Below are positions 9,576 through 23,553 of a stretch of DNA of 64,000 bases, one piece after another. How positions within the stretch are numbered: position 1 is the stretch's first letter; the number at the start of each line of letters is the position of its first letter. The notes under the pieces are model-generated. The model did not search any database. It was not told the DNA's origin and saw nothing but the letters and a program-made list of their open reading frames with translations. Position numbers and translations under genes: made by a program. Location of the stretch: NCBI GenBank assembly GCA_046330435.1, contig JAXLST010000009.1, positions 1 to 64,000 of the forward strand. The letters run 5' to 3'. The DNA is from Ga0077560 sp046330435 (GTDB taxonomy: Bacteria > Actinomycetota > Thermoleophilia > Miltoncostaeales > Miltoncostaeaceae).

Positions 9576-10742
9576 TCAGGCGGCGCTGGGTCCGAGGCCG
9601 CGGCGGGATGCGCGGGTGATCGCGGCGGAGATCCGCAGGCCGCGCTCGGAGGTGTGCTCGCGCGGCTCGGCGCGCAGGCGGCGGCCGACGATGCCGCGCA
9701 CCTGGGGGGTGCGGAGCAGGCCGAACATGAGCCAGGGGGCCTTCTCGATGACGTACTTCGCGGCCCAGGCGGACGCGACGTGCGGTCCCAGGGCCTGCGC
9801 GAGGCGGCCGGGGTACGCGGAGCAGTCGGCGGCGGTGCCGTCCAGCACCTCGCCGATCGTCCGCGCGGCGATGCGGCTGGAGGTGAACGCCTCGTACATG
9901 CCGTCCCCGCTGAACGGGTCGACCAGGCCCGCGGCGTCGCCGGCGAGGACCATCCGGTGGGTCGCGACGGGTGTCCCGGACCGGCGGATGGGCAGGCGGT
10001 GGCCGCGCAGGTGCTCGAGGTCGTCGATGGTGATGCCGTGGACCTCGCAGATGCGCCGCAGGTGGTCCCGCATCCGTGGGCCCTCGTCCAGGTAGCCGCC
10101 GACGCCGACGTTGACGTGGTCGCCCTTCGGGAAGATCCAGCCGTAGCCCCCGGGCACCACGTCGAACTCCAGGAGTGCGGCGTCCTCCCAGCGGGTGTCG
10201 TCGTATCCGGCGGAGCCGCGGGGCAGGTTGCCCTCCATCGCGACGGCGTAGGAGTGCTCGGACACGCCCAGGGCCTTCGCGCTGACGCCGTTGCAGCCGT
10301 CGGCGCCGACCATGGCCTGGGCGGCGATCACGCCGGTGTCGGTGCGCACCTCCACGCCGTCGGGGCGCAGCGCGATGTCGCGCACGCGCACGCCGTCGCG
10401 GAAGTCGGCGCCCACGGAAACGGCCTTCTCGGCGAGGAACATGTCGAGGCGCTTGCGCTGGGTCATGTAGACCATCGGGCCCTCGCCGTCGACGTGGCAC
10501 ACCGGGCCGCCGTAGCCCATGCGCACGTCCATGCGGGTCACGACCCGCTCCACCACCGGGTCGATCGCGAACGGCAGCACCGACGCGCCGCGCAGGGTCA
10601 CGCCGCCGCCGCACGGCTTGTCGCGGGGGAAGCGCTGGCGGTCGAGGATCACGACCTTCGCGCCGCGCTCCGCGAGCCGGTAGGCGGCGGTCGAACCCGC
10701 GGGCCCGGCCCCCACCACGATCACATCGACTCGCTCCGCCAC
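9576..10742 (-). CDS. Geranylgeranyl reductase family FAD-dependent oxidoreductase
   Basis: Flavoprotein of 388 residues. The N-terminal dinucleotide-binding motif is VVGAGPAGSTAAYRLAERG, followed by DKPCGGGVT, a mark of the geranylgeranyl-reductase family. A second FAD motif, VLAGDAAGLVDPFSGDGMYE, lies near residue 275. Family members reduce double bonds of prenyl chains in lipids, quinones or chlorophyll precursors, and also include other flavin monooxygenase-like enzymes. The substrate here is unknown. GTG start at 10742; the next gene is divergent, 62 bp away. No partner genes for lipid or quinone synthesis are adjacent. Confidence 0.87.
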   Translation of the reverse strand: MAERVDVIVVGAGPAGSTAAYRLAERGAKVVILDRQRFPRDKPCGGGVTLRGASVLPFAIDPVVERVVTRMDVRMGYGGPVCHVDGEGPMVYMTQRKRLDMFLAEKAVSVGADFRDGVRVRDIALRPDGVEVRTDTGVIAAQAMVGADGCNGVSAKALGVSEHSYAVAMEGNLPRGSAGYDDTRWEDAALLEFDVVPGGYGWIFPKGDHVNVGVGGYLDEGPRMRDHLRRICEVHGITIDDLEHLRGHRLPIRRSGTPVATHRMVLAGDAAGLVDPFSGDGMYEAFTSSRIAARTIGEVLDGTAADCSAYPGRLAQALGPHVASAWAAKYVIEKAPWLMFGLLRTPQVRGIVGRRLRAEPREHTSERGLRISAAITRASRRGLGPSAA

Positions 10743-10791
10743 GGGCGGCAGTCTGCCAGCTTCGCGCCGCAGGGGTCCGGCCCTGGGGCGC

Positions 10792-10797
10792 TACCGT
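10792..10797 (+). promoter_or_regulatory. -10 box of a probable leaderless promoter
   Basis: TACCGT ends seven bases before the ATG at 10805, the spacing expected when transcription begins at the start codon. No ribosome-binding site is present. This TANNNT-N6/7-start layout recurs for several genes in the window. Confidence 0.5.
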
Positions 10798-10804
10798 CGG
10801 ATCC

Positions 10805-12283
10805 ATGGACGCGTACGGGCCCACGCCGGGCGCGGCACAGCCCGCCTCCGTGATCGAGACCCACGTCTCGGTGATCACCTTCGTGGGGGACCGGGCGTAC
10901 AAGCTCAACAAGCCGCTGGACCTGGGGTTCCTGGACCACCGGACCCTCGAGGCGCGGCGCGCCGCGTGCCACCGCGAGGTCGCCCTCAACCGGCGCCTGT
11001 CGCCGGACGTCTACCTCGGCGTGCTGGACGTGCGCGGACCGGACGGCCGGGTGTGCGAGCACCTGGTGGCGATGCGCAGGATGCCGGGGGACCGCCGGCT
11101 CACCGCCCTGCTGGGCACCCCCGAGGGACCGGACGCCGTACGGGCCGTCGCCCGGACCGTGGCGGCGTTCCACGCGACGGCGGCCCGTTCCGCGGCGATC
11201 GACCGGGCCGGGTCCCGGGAGGCCCTGCTGGCCCTGTGGGACCAGAGCCTGGAGCAGATGGCGCCCTTCGCGGGCGGTGTGCTGCCGGCCGCCGAGTTCG
11301 CCGAGGTCGCATCGATGGCGCACCGGTACCTCGCCGGCCGGGAACCGCTGTTCGCCGCCCGCAGGGAGGCGGGGCTGGTGCGCGACGGCCACGGCGACCT
11401 GCTGGCCGACGACGTCTTCGTGCTGGACGACGGGCCGCGCATCCTCGACTGCCTGGCGTTCTCCGACGCCCTGCGGTGGTCGGACGTGCTGCTCGACATC
11501 GCGTTCCTGGCCATGGACATCGAGTGGAAGGGGCACCCGGAGCTCGCCCACCGCCTGCTGGACTGGTACCGGGAGTTCTCGTACGAGCACCACCCCACGA
11601 CCCTGTGGCACCACTTCGTGGGCTACCGGGCGCACGTGCGCAGCAAGGTGGCCTGCCTGCGCGCCGCCCAGGGCGACCCGGACGCCGCCGCGGACGCCGC
11701 GGGCCTGCACGCGCTCGCCGCCCGGCGCCTGCGGGAGGGGCGGGTGCGGCTGGTGATGGTGGGCGGTCCGCCGGGCACCGGCAAGAGCACCCTCGCCGCC
11801 GCGCTCGCCGACCGGCTCGGGGCCGTGCACCTGTCCACCGACGTCCTGCGCAAGGAGCTGGCGGGGCTTCCGCCCGACGCGGACATCGCCGCCCCGCTGG
11901 GGCAGGGGCGGTACCGCCCCGAGGAGGTGCACCGCGTCTACACGGCCATGCTCGCGCGGGCCGAGACGCTGCTGGGCATGGGGGAGCACGTGGTCCTCGA
12001 CGCCTCGTGGGGCGAGGAGCAGGAGCGCGCCAGGGCGCGCCACGTCGCCGAGAACTGCGGTGCCGCGCTCGCCGAGCTGCGCTGCGTCGCGCCCCCCGCG
12101 GTCATCCGGGAGCGCATGGCGCGCCGGCGGGCGGGCGCCCCGGCGCACGCCTCCGACGCGTCGGAGGTGGTGGCCGCCGCGCTCTACGCCGCCGCGGACC
12201 CGTGGCCGGCCGCGGAGACGGTGGACACCTCGGGCCCGGACCCCGCGGATGCGGCGGCCCGGGCCCTGGAGGCGATCGGCTAG
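10805..12283 (+). CDS. Fused aminoglycoside-phosphotransferase-like / P-loop kinase
   Basis: Two-domain protein of 492 residues. Residues 1-300 resemble the APH kinase fold, with DGHGDLLADDVFVLDD as catalytic loop (H196, D198) and DCLAFSDALRWSDVLLDIAF after it. Residues 310-492 form a P-loop kinase with Walker A GGPPGTGKST (320-329). This architecture is a known conserved bacterial family annotated as bifunctional APH/ATP-binding protein; its substrate is not established and drug resistance should not be assumed. The asparagine usual in the APH Brenner loop is replaced by aspartate (D203). It appears leaderless. Its stop shares CTAG with the stop of the convergent DUF11 gene. Confidence 0.85.
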   Translation: MDAYGPTPGAAQPASVIETHVSVITFVGDRAYKLNKPLDLGFLDHRTLEARRAACHREVALNRRLSPDVYLGVLDVRGPDGRVCEHLVAMRRMPGDRRLTALLGTPEGPDAVRAVARTVAAFHATAARSAAIDRAGSREALLALWDQSLEQMAPFAGGVLPAAEFAEVASMAHRYLAGREPLFAARREAGLVRDGHGDLLADDVFVLDDGPRILDCLAFSDALRWSDVLLDIAFLAMDIEWKGHPELAHRLLDWYREFSYEHHPTTLWHHFVGYRAHVRSKVACLRAAQGDPDAAADAAGLHALAARRLREGRVRLVMVGGPPGTGKSTLAAALADRLGAVHLSTDVLRKELAGLPPDADIAAPLGQGRYRPEEVHRVYTAMLARAETLLGMGEHVVLDASWGEEQERARARHVAENCGAALAELRCVAPPAVIRERMARRRAGAPAHASDASEVVAAALYAAADPWPAAETVDTSGPDPADAAARALEAIG

Positions 12284-14187
12284 CCGGTCACCGCCGGTGC
12301 GGGGTTCTGCGCGGGCAGGACGCGCACCGGGGTGCGGTCCTTGACGCGCTTCACCGACGCCCCCGCCGCCGAGGCGGACAGGTTCGCCGCGCCGCGCGCC
12401 GCGGCCGCCGAGGTGGGGGTGAGCCGCAGCACGACCCGGCGGCTCGCGCCCTTGCGCAGCGTCATCTTCGGGCCGGTCACGACGCCGTTGACCACCGAGA
12501 AGCCCGACGGCAGGGACGTGACCGTGAAGCCCGAGGGCACCGGGATGCGCAGGCGCACGTTCCTGGCGGTGGCGGGACCCAGGGAACGGACCGTCACAAC
12601 GTAGGTGCCCGGCCTGCCGGCGGTGAGCACCGACGGGCCGTCGATGGTGATCGACAGCTTCGCCGCGGCGGGCGCCGGGGCGGCGGGCTCCGGCGCGGGG
12701 CCCTGCACCGTCGTCGCGGTGGTGGTGGACCGCGCCAGCAGGCTCACGCCCGAGGTGAGGCCGGAGTGGGCCACCTCGGCGCGGTTGGTGATCTGCGTGC
12801 CGGTCGCCGTGGAGGTGTTCACCTTCACGCGGAACACGGCGGTCGTGGTGGCGCCCACGGCGAGCGTGCCGCCCGCCCCGGATGTCGCGCCCGCGCCGAG
12901 CCGCACGGTCACGCCCGACGCCGAGGCGTCGGCCCGGTCGTCGGCGCTGCTGTCGGTGAAGACCCCCGCGCCGTCGCCGGCGGTGATGCGCACGGACCCG
13001 GGCACCAGCGTCGTCCCGGGGGGGATGACATCCGAGAGCACGACGCCGGCCGCGCTGTCGGTGCCCTGGTTGCCCACCGAGATCGTGTACTCCAGCGTGT
13101 CGCCGGCCAGCAGCTGCCCGCCGTCGACGTCGGCCACCGACTTGCTCACCACCAGGCGCGGGGCGTACAGGTCGATGGCGCTGGTGACGACGCCCGGGAG
13201 GTAGGTCTCGCCGCCGGTGGTGAGCGCGATCGTCGCCGACGTCGCGCTGTTGGGGATGAGCCCGTCGGCGGTGAACACCGACGCGTCGATGCCGAGGCTG
13301 TTGGCGTAGTCGGGGCTCTTGGCGGTCTGCCGCGTCCCGCGGTCGGCGAAGCTGGAGTTGAACATGTCGTTGGCGGGGTGCAGGGCGTCGGACAGCCCCG
13401 TGCCGTTCAGGGTGATGGTGTCGCCGGTGGACCCGCGGTCGCCGTCGTAGGCGATCACGCCGACGCGCGCCGTCACGGCGCCGCTCGGCGGGGCCTGCAT
13501 CCCGGTGACCGTGATCGTCTCCGACGGGTTGCCGCCGTCCACCGCGACCAGCCCGTCGAACACCGCCAGGTTGCGCGGCGGCGCCGCGTCGTCGCGGTAC
13601 ACCACGACCAGGCTCCAGCCGGCGTACGTGTTCTGGCCGGTGCCGGCCTGCACGTCCGCCACCGTGTACGCGCCGTTGCCGGCGGCGGTCACCTGGGAGG
13701 TGACGTCCGCGAACGCCTGGTAGGAGTTGTCGGTCGAGTACGTGCCCGTCTCGGCGCCGGTGACGGTGGCGTACGCCCCGCCCGGCACCTGGAGCTTCAC
13801 GGTGGTCCGTGCGCCGGCGGTCGGCGCGGCGGCGCCGCCGGTGCCCGCGCTCAGCCGCCCGCCCCAGTACAGGCCGGCGAACAGCACCTGCGCGTCGGCC
13901 GGCATCGCCAGCGTCGCCGAGCTCGAGTCGAACGTGGAGCCGTCGGCGTCGATGTCGACGTACTGCATGGTGAAGTCGTTGTTCTTGCCGTTCGCGCCGG
14001 CGAGCGCCGAGGTGCAGCCGCCCGCGGCCGGGGGGCACGTGAGCACCGTGTTGCCGACGATGCTGATGTCGCCCGCGGCATTGGTGGTGAAGCGGGCGGA
14101 GAAGGGGGTGACCGCCGATGCGGTCGCGACGAGGCCGAGCAGCAGCGCCGCGGCGCCCGTGAGGGCGCGGAGGATGGGGGTGCGCAT
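12280..14187 (-). CDS. Secreted DUF11-domain surface protein
   Basis: Exported protein of 635 residues with a clear signal peptide (residues 1-25, hydrophobic ALTGAAALLLGLVATASA). Residues 40-340 form a beta-rich region (VLFAGLYWGGR; YAGWSLVVVYRDD) of the type seen upstream of DUF11 repeats. Residues about 345-455 match the DUF11/conserved-repeat pattern (GDTLEYTISVGNQGTDSA), and a second repeat-like domain lies at about 510-600 (GRPGTYVVTVRSLGPATA). The C-terminus has no sortase motif or membrane anchor, so it is probably released or wall-associated. It is an isolated gene whose stop overlaps that of the convergent kinase gene. Confidence 0.82.
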   Translation of the reverse strand: MRTPILRALTGAAALLLGLVATASAVTPFSARFTTNAAGDISIVGNTVLTCPPAAGGCTSALAGANGKNNDFTMQYVDIDADGSTFDSSSATLAMPADAQVLFAGLYWGGRLSAGTGGAAAPTAGARTTVKLQVPGGAYATVTGAETGTYSTDNSYQAFADVTSQVTAAGNGAYTVADVQAGTGQNTYAGWSLVVVYRDDAAPPRNLAVFDGLVAVDGGNPSETITVTGMQAPPSGAVTARVGVIAYDGDRGSTGDTITLNGTGLSDALHPANDMFNSSFADRGTRQTAKSPDYANSLGIDASVFTADGLIPNSATSATIALTTGGETYLPGVVTSAIDLYAPRLVVSKSVADVDGGQLLAGDTLEYTISVGNQGTDSAAGVVLSDVIPPGTTLVPGSVRITAGDGAGVFTDSSADDRADASASGVTVRLGAGATSGAGGTLAVGATTTAVFRVKVNTSTATGTQITNRAEVAHSGLTSGVSLLARSTTTATTVQGPAPEPAAPAPAAAKLSITIDGPSVLTAGRPGTYVVTVRSLGPATARNVRLRIPVPSGFTVTSLPSGFSVVNGVVTGPKMTLRKGASRRVVLRLTPTSAAAARGAANLSASAAGASVKRVKDRTPVRVLPAQNPAPAVTG

Positions 14188-14237
14188 GGACGGCAGATCG
14201 GCGTGATCCGCAATTCCCGTATCCCCCGGGAGGGTGA

Positions 14238-14266
14238 GTCCCCGGCCGCGCGCCGCGGCCGGGGAC
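14238..14266 (-). terminator. Terminator hairpin after the dehydratase-like operon
   Basis: GTCCCCGGCCGCG (14238-14250) and CGCGGCCGGGGAC (14254-14266) form a perfect 13-bp stem with a 3-base loop. It lies 8 bases past the stop of the 93-residue gene. There is no T-run, as is usual in high-GC actinobacteria. Confidence 0.75.
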
Positions 14267-14274
14267 CACCGTCA

Positions 14275-14552
14275 CTACGCCAGGTACGGCTCCAGCTCGC
14301 CGCGGATCTCGTCGACGGTGACCTCCTCACCGTCGTTGAGGCGCGCGAGCATCCCGGCGATCACCTTCTTCGCCTCACGCTTCTCGGGGCCCCCGAGGAA
14401 CCCGTCGAACACGTGGTCGCCCGAGAGGGCCCGGTTGATCTCCTTGTCCTTGTCGTGGTCACCGAGCTCGGTGAAGTACACGACCCGGTAGGCGCGGTTG
14501 TAGCCGCTCTCCCGGTAGATCTCGAACATCGTCCGGTCCTCGGGCCGCAGGC

Positions 14553-14556
<4 letters not shown>
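14275..14556 (-). CDS. Small protein of the dehydratase/activase-like operon
   Basis: Soluble 93-residue protein of unknown function with a mixed charged composition and no cysteines. Recognisable pieces are YRESGYNRAYRVVYFTELGD in the first third and a helical, charged tail (EAKKVIAGMLARLNDGEE). The GTG at 14556 is chosen because it gives a 4-bp GTGA overlap with the stop of the large activase-like gene. An internal ATG at residue 10 (MFEIYRES), preceded by GAGG, is an alternative. Coupling to the two iron-sulfur genes suggests it acts with them, perhaps as an accessory or assembly factor; this is inference only. I do not recognise a family. Confidence 0.75.
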
Positions 14557-18046
<3,490 letters not shown>

Positions 18047-18047
<1 letters not shown>

Positions 18048-19798
18048 CAGTTGACCTCCGCGGGGACCGCGATGCGGCTGCCCTTGCCCTGCTTGTGGAG
18101 GTCCGCCACGTGCGCGAGGAAGTTCGCGGCGGTCCCGATGCAGCCCTTGGTGTGCGGCACCTTGTACATCGCGGAGGCGACCTCCGGGTGGGTCTCCTGG
18201 TACTCGCGGGCGTCGTCCAGGGTGAGGCCGGTCTCTGCCTCCACGCGCTCGATCTCCTGGCGGGCCTTCACGCGGGCCTCGCCGAGCGCCATCTGGACGC
18301 GGCTGTGGGCGTTGACCTCGCCCTCGCCGGAGGTCTCGATGGGCAGGTAGATCATGTCGCGGTACTGGTTGATGACCGCGCTCTGCACGCCGTCGGACTG
18401 GGTGGACGGCATGCACCCGAACGGCTTGAGCGACAGGACCATGTGCGCCAGGTCCTTGTTCGAGTAGTAGATGTTCTTCGCGACCTCGAGGTGGCCCTCG
18501 CCGCCGCCGGCGCGCGAGTTGTAGAACGGGTGCCCGAGGCGCTGCAGCTCGTACTGGTCCGTGAGGTCGTGCGGGATGTCGTTGAGCGCGGCCCGCAGGC
18601 GGTTCCACTCGCGCTTGAACACGGCCTCCGCGACGGTGAGCTTGGCGTTCTTGCGGCGCGCGCGGAGCTCGTTGGCCATGCGCCGGTCGATGCGCCACGC
18701 GGCGGGCATCGACTCGTCCTCGTTGGTGTGGCGCCGGTCGTGGTTCTGCTGCTTGGCCTGGTGGATCATGTACATGATCCAGGTGCCGACGGGCTCCACC
18801 ACCACCTGGGCGTTCTCGCGCTCCAGGAAGGTGAACATGTTGAAGTTGCCGTCGCCCTCGGTGGTCTGCGCCCAGAACTCGCCGGTGATCTTCACGACGG
18901 GCTTCACGCGGGTGCGGTCGAGCGTCACCTCGGCGAGGGCGCTCCCCACGTCGCGGAACGCGTCGGTGTAGTCGTCGGTGACGAGCTGGTCGCCGAACTT
19001 GCGGGCCTTCTCGGCCATGTCGCCGACCTTGGTGTCGCCGAGGAGCTTGGCGACGGGGCCCGACAGGCTGATCTTGCGCTTGTCGCGCAGGATGTCGTGC
19101 AGCCGCTCCATGCCGTTGTCGAGGGCGGCGTTCACGCGGCCCTCCTCCGTCTCGAACGGCCGGGTCTGGTAGCCCAGGTCGTTCAGCAGGTCGCCCATGT
19201 TGAGGGCGTTCAGCAGCGCGAGGAAGAAGTCGGTGTTCATCTCCAGGCCGGCCTCGGTGCCGGACTGGTCGAGGCCGCCGGCCTGCTGGAACAGGATCAC
19301 GCGGAAGCCGTCGAACCCGGAGTTGCGCAGTGCCAGGCGGTACTCGGCCTCGTACATGCCGAAGCGGCAGGGGCCGCAGGCGCCGGCGGTCACGAAGATG
19401 TGCTTGTCGATGATGTCCTGGCGGGACATCCCCCCGGCCTCGAGCTTCTGGAGGTGCTGCACCAGGTTGCCCACGGTGAAGTAGGTGGGGTTGCACTGCC
19501 CGTTGTTGCCGTACTCCTTGCCGAGCTGGAAGGCGGCGACGTCCGGCACCGCCAGCGGCTCGCAGACGTACCCGAGCCCGGAGAGGGCGCCCTGGATGAG
19601 GCGCTCGTGCTTCCAGGTGAGGCCGCCGAACAGCACGGTGGTGTGCGGCCGCTGGTCACGGGTGAACGCGTTCTCCGCCGGGCGGGTGAAGTGCTCGACC
19701 TTTTTCTCCTCGAGACCCATCTCGCGTTCCAGCCGCGCGCGCTCCTCCTCGAGCCGCTGCCGGATCTGCTCCTCGGTGCTCGTCACCTGGGTTGCCAT
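18047..19798 (-). CDS. 2-hydroxyacyl-CoA dehydratase-like (HgdB-like) iron-sulfur protein
   Basis: Cytoplasmic protein of 583 residues and likely partner of the double activase. It begins with a charged coiled-coil-like helix (residues 5-35, EEQIRQRLEEERARLEREMG). A DUF2229/HgdB-like core contains conserved cysteines: NNGQCNPTYF (C102), TAGACGPCRFGMYE (C141 and C144), FGCMPSTQSDG (near 470) and KGCIGTAANF (near 562). In many anaerobes these parts are fused with the activase in one long chain; here they are a separate first gene of a three-gene operon. Cysteine-rich HgdB relatives can hold a double-cubane cluster; whether this one does is unknown. ATG start at 19798 with GGAAAGGCGGCC upstream. 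Confidence 0.86.
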
Positions 19799-20191
19799 GG
19801 GGGCCGCCTTTCCTCGCGTTGGGCCTCACGAAATCCCCGCACCGCTGCGCGCCCCGCATGGGCCGCGGACCCTCCGAGGAGGGCATCCCGGCGCACCTGC
19901 GGACGGGGTTGGCTGGATGGGGGTCTGAGGCCGTCGCGCGCCGCCACCGTCGCCGACGGTGCCGTGGCATGTGTGCCCGCGGGGCCCGTCGTGCAAGGCG
20001 CCGCGTGCAGCTCGGCCGACCATCCCATCCCGAGGCATCGTCTTGACCGCCGGTTGCGGGGCCATCGGGGAAACACCACTGCCGGTGGAGGAAAACCCGC
20101 AACTTGACTGCGGGAAATCCCCTCGGGGCCGCATGGGGACTCGCTCGCGCCTCCCTCATCCCGCGTGGCCCCCCGGCCGATATCCCCCTGA
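19799..20191. promoter_or_regulatory. Divergent intergenic region
   Basis: About 390 bases between the minus-strand dehydratase-like operon and the plus-strand signalling gene, with no coding frame I would accept. It should hold both promoters. A TTGACT hexamer at 20104-20109 lies between the arms of a short inverted repeat, CCCGCA (20096-20101) and TGCGGG (20109-20114). A second TTGACC is at 20043-20048. No convincing -10 boxes pair with them and no known riboswitch pattern was recognised. Confidence 0.4.
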
Positions 20192-23100
20192 GTGTCCGGG
20201 AACGTCGCGCAGAGCATGGTCCGCTACGCGGGGCTGACGGCCGAGCAGGCCGCGGCCGTGCGGGCCGGCGCGCTGGCCGGGCACGTGTCCGCGACGGTCC
20301 TGCGCGACATCGCCTCGCCGCCGGTGGAGGCCCTTGCCGTGGTGCTGCCCGCGGTGCTCGCCGCCGACGTGCTGCGGCGCTGGGGCGGGCCGTCCGCGGC
20401 GCCGCCGGTGCTCGCTGTCGCCCCGGACGAGGCGGCCGGTGCGGCCGCCGTCGCCGCCGGGGCGGCGATGGCCCTGCTGGAGCCGCTCACGCCCGAGCGC
20501 GTGCGCCTGCGGCTGCTGGAGCTCGCCGCGGGCCGGATGGGCCAGAGCCTCGCCGGGGTCCTGGAGTCGATGCGCCAGGGCTTCCTCGCCGTGGGGGCCG
20601 ACGGCCGCATCGCGGTGGTGAACGACGCGTTCTGCGAGCTGGTCGGCTACCGCCGCGACGAGCTGGTCGGCGCGGTGCCGCCGTACCCGTTCTGGGCCCC
20701 GGAGGCCGAGGCGGAGCTGCGCGCGGACCTGCGCACGATGCTGGACCGCGAGGAGAGCTCGCTGCGGCTGCGGTACCGGCACCGCTCCGGGCGGCGGCTC
20801 ACGGTGGAGGCCAACGGCTCGGCGCTCACCGGCCCGGACGGCGTGCCCGCCGGCGGCGTGGGGCTGTTCCGGGACGTCACCGACCAGGTCGCCGCCGAGG
20901 AGGAGCTGCGGGCCAGCGCCGCCGAGCTGCGGGGCCTGGTGGACCACCTGCCCGCCGCGGCCGCGCTGCGGCTCCCGGACGGGAGGCTGCGCCTCAACGC
21001 CCGCGCCCGCGAGCTCACCGGGTGGCCGGAGGACGAGCTGCGGACCGTGGACGACTGGTTCCGGCTGCTCTACGGGGAGCGCGCCGCCGAGGTCGAGGCC
21101 CGGTACGAGGCGTCGCGGGCGCAGGGGTTCCGCCGCAGCCGCATCGGCCGGCTGTCGACGCCCGCCGGCACGAGGTGCTGGAGTTCTTCGCCTACCAGGC
21201 GCCGGATGGCAGCGAGGTGTGGCTCGCCGCCGACGTGACCGGGCGCTTCGAGGCGCAGGAGGAGCGCGACCGGCAGGCGGCCCGCCTGGCGGCCGTGATG
21301 GAGGCGCTGCCGGACCTGGTGATCCGCCTGCGGCGCGACGGCCGGATGCTGGCCGCCCACGGCTCCCCCGAGCTGCTGGCGGTGAACGACCCGCACGCCG
21401 ACGTCACCATCGCGGAGGTCCTCCCGCCGGACGTGGTCCGCATGAGCCTGGAGGCGATCGCCGCCGCGCTGGACACGGGTGAGATCCAGCAGATCCAGTA
21501 CCACCTGGACGTCGGCGCCGGCCGCCGGTTCTTCACCACCCGGGTGGCGCCGATGGCCGGCGACGAGGTGGTGGCCGTCGTCCGCGACGACACCGAGCGC
21601 CTCAACGCCGAGCGGGACCGGACCCGCGTGTTCAGCCTGTCCGCGGCGCCCATGGCCGTGTGGTCGGCCGACGGGCAGGCGCTGGAGATCAACCCGGCGA
21701 TGGAGCGGCTGCTGGGCTGGACCACCGAGGAGCTCACGGCCATGGGCGTGACCGGCTGGGTGCACCCGGAGGACCAGCCGGCGGTGCTCGCCGGCATCGC
21801 CGGGCTGGCGTCCGGCGTCCCAAGCGAGAACCTGCCGCAGCGGCTCCTGCGCCGGGACGGCGGCTGGGTGTGGACCGAGGTCACCGCGTCCCCGGACACC
21901 GAGCGCGGCCTGGTGTACCTGAGCGTCCACGACGTCTCGGAGCGCCGCAGGACCGAGATGGAGCAGCAGGCGCTCACCCGCGTCGCCGAGATGGTGGCCC
22001 AGGACGTGGAGCCCGGGGTCCTGTTCGGCGTGGTCGCCGAGGAGGTGGGCCGGCTGTTCGACGCCGACGGCGCGGGCGTCGCGAGCTTCGGCGACGGGCG
22101 CATGCGGGTGGTGGCGCGGTGGGGGGACGACCCGGGCCTGGCGGCCGAGGCCGCGGACGAGATGCCGCTCGACGGCGGGCACGCCAGCGCCGAGGTCGCC
22201 GAGACCGGCCGGCCCGCGCGCCACGACCGCGCGGGCGCCGACGGCACCGTCGTGCGCAGCTCCGTGGCGGCGCCGGTGCGCGTGGGCGGCCGGCTGTGGG
22301 GCGCGGTGGGCGCCGTCAACACCGGCCGCGGCCGGTTCCCGGACGGCACCGAGGAGCACATGGCGCGCTTCGGGGAGCTGGTGGCCCTGGCGATCTCCAA
22401 CGCCCAGATGCGGGAGCGCCTGGTCACCGAGGCGTCCACGGACCCGCTCACCGGGCTCGCGAACCACCGGGCCTTCAAGGAGCGGCTCGCCGCCGAGATG
22501 GCCCGGGCCCAGCGGCACCGCCGCCCGCTGGCGCTCGCGCTCATCGACCTGGACCACTTCAAGCGCATCAACGACCGGTTCGGCCACCAGGCCGGCGACG
22601 CGGTGCTCACCGAGGCGGCCCGCCGGCTGCGCGACCGGTGCCGCACCACCGACCTCATCGCCCGCGTGGGCGGGGAGGAGTTCGCGTGGCTCATGCCGGA
22701 GACCGACGGCCTCGACGCATGGCAGGCGGCGGAGCGCGCCCGCGAGGCGCTCTCCGGGCGCCCGTTCCCGGGGGTCGGGCGGGTCACGGCGTCCATCGGG
22801 ATCTGCGACCTCACCCACGCCACCACCGCGGACGACCTGTACCGGCTCGCCGACGGCGCCCTCTACTGGGCCAAGCACCACGGCCGGGACGTGGCGTTCA
22901 TGTACTCGCCCGAGGTGGTGGAGGTGCTCTCCGACGCCGAGCAGGCCGAGCGGCTGCTGCGCCACCAGGCGATGCAGAGCATCCGGGTGCTCGCGCGGGC
23001 CGTGGACGCCAAGGACACCTCCACGCGTGAGCACTCCGAGCGCGTGGCCGACACGGCCGTGGCGATCGCGACGGCGCTGGGGTGGCCGGTGGAGCGCGCC

Positions 23101-23553
23101 GCGCTGCTGCGGGAGGCGGGCCTGGTGCACGACGTCGGCAAGATCGCTGTCCCGGACGCGATTCTCTCCAAGCCGGGGCGGCTCACCGACGAGGAGTTCG
23201 AGACCATCACCACCCACGCGGCCGCCGGCGCGGAGATCGTCGCCGACGTCCTGGCCAAGGAGCAGGTGGCCTGGGTGCGCGGGCACCACGAGCGCTGGGA
23301 CGGCCGCGGCTACCCGGACGGCCTCGCCGGCGACGAGATCCCGGACGGCGCGAGGATCCTCGCCCTCGCCGACTCCTGGGACGTGATGACCTCGGAGCGC
23401 CCGTACAAGGCGCCGCTGCCGCTGGACGAGGCCGTCGCCGAGTGCGTGCGCTGCGCCGGCAGCCAGTTCTGGCCGGCGGCGGTGGACGCCCTGGTGCGCC
23501 TGCACCGGGCCGGGGCCCTGGACCGCCCGGTCGCGGCGGCCGCGGCCCGCTAG
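20192..23553 (+). pseudogene. PAS/GAF/GGDEF/HD-GYP cyclic-di-GMP protein, one frameshift
   Basis: Signalling protein of about 1120 residues if read through one frameshift. Order: an N-terminal segment, two or three PAS domains (for example QGFLAVGADGRIAVVNDAF and PMAVWSADGQALEINPAME), and a GAF-like domain. A diguanylate cyclase domain follows, with RVGGEEFAWLMPET preceded by the product-inhibition site RTTD five residues upstream. The C-terminal HD-GYP phosphodiesterase has LVHDVGKIAVPD and HHERWDGRGYPDGL. The frame changes near 21150-21190, where the N-terminal frame (ending at 21238) gives way to one reading HEVLEFFAYQAP. A single missing base would explain it. Whether this is mutation or sequencing error is open. 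GTG start. Its stop shares CTAG with the convergent transporter gene. Confidence 0.85.

Noticed and set aside
10805..12283. Aminoglycoside resistance gene
   Set aside because: The APH-like fold is fused to a P-loop kinase in a conserved housekeeping-type family; the architecture gives no evidence of drug modification.
20041..20191. c-di-GMP riboswitch before the GGDEF/HD-GYP gene
   Set aside because: The leader lacks the GEMM core sequences; only a 6-bp inverted repeat is present.
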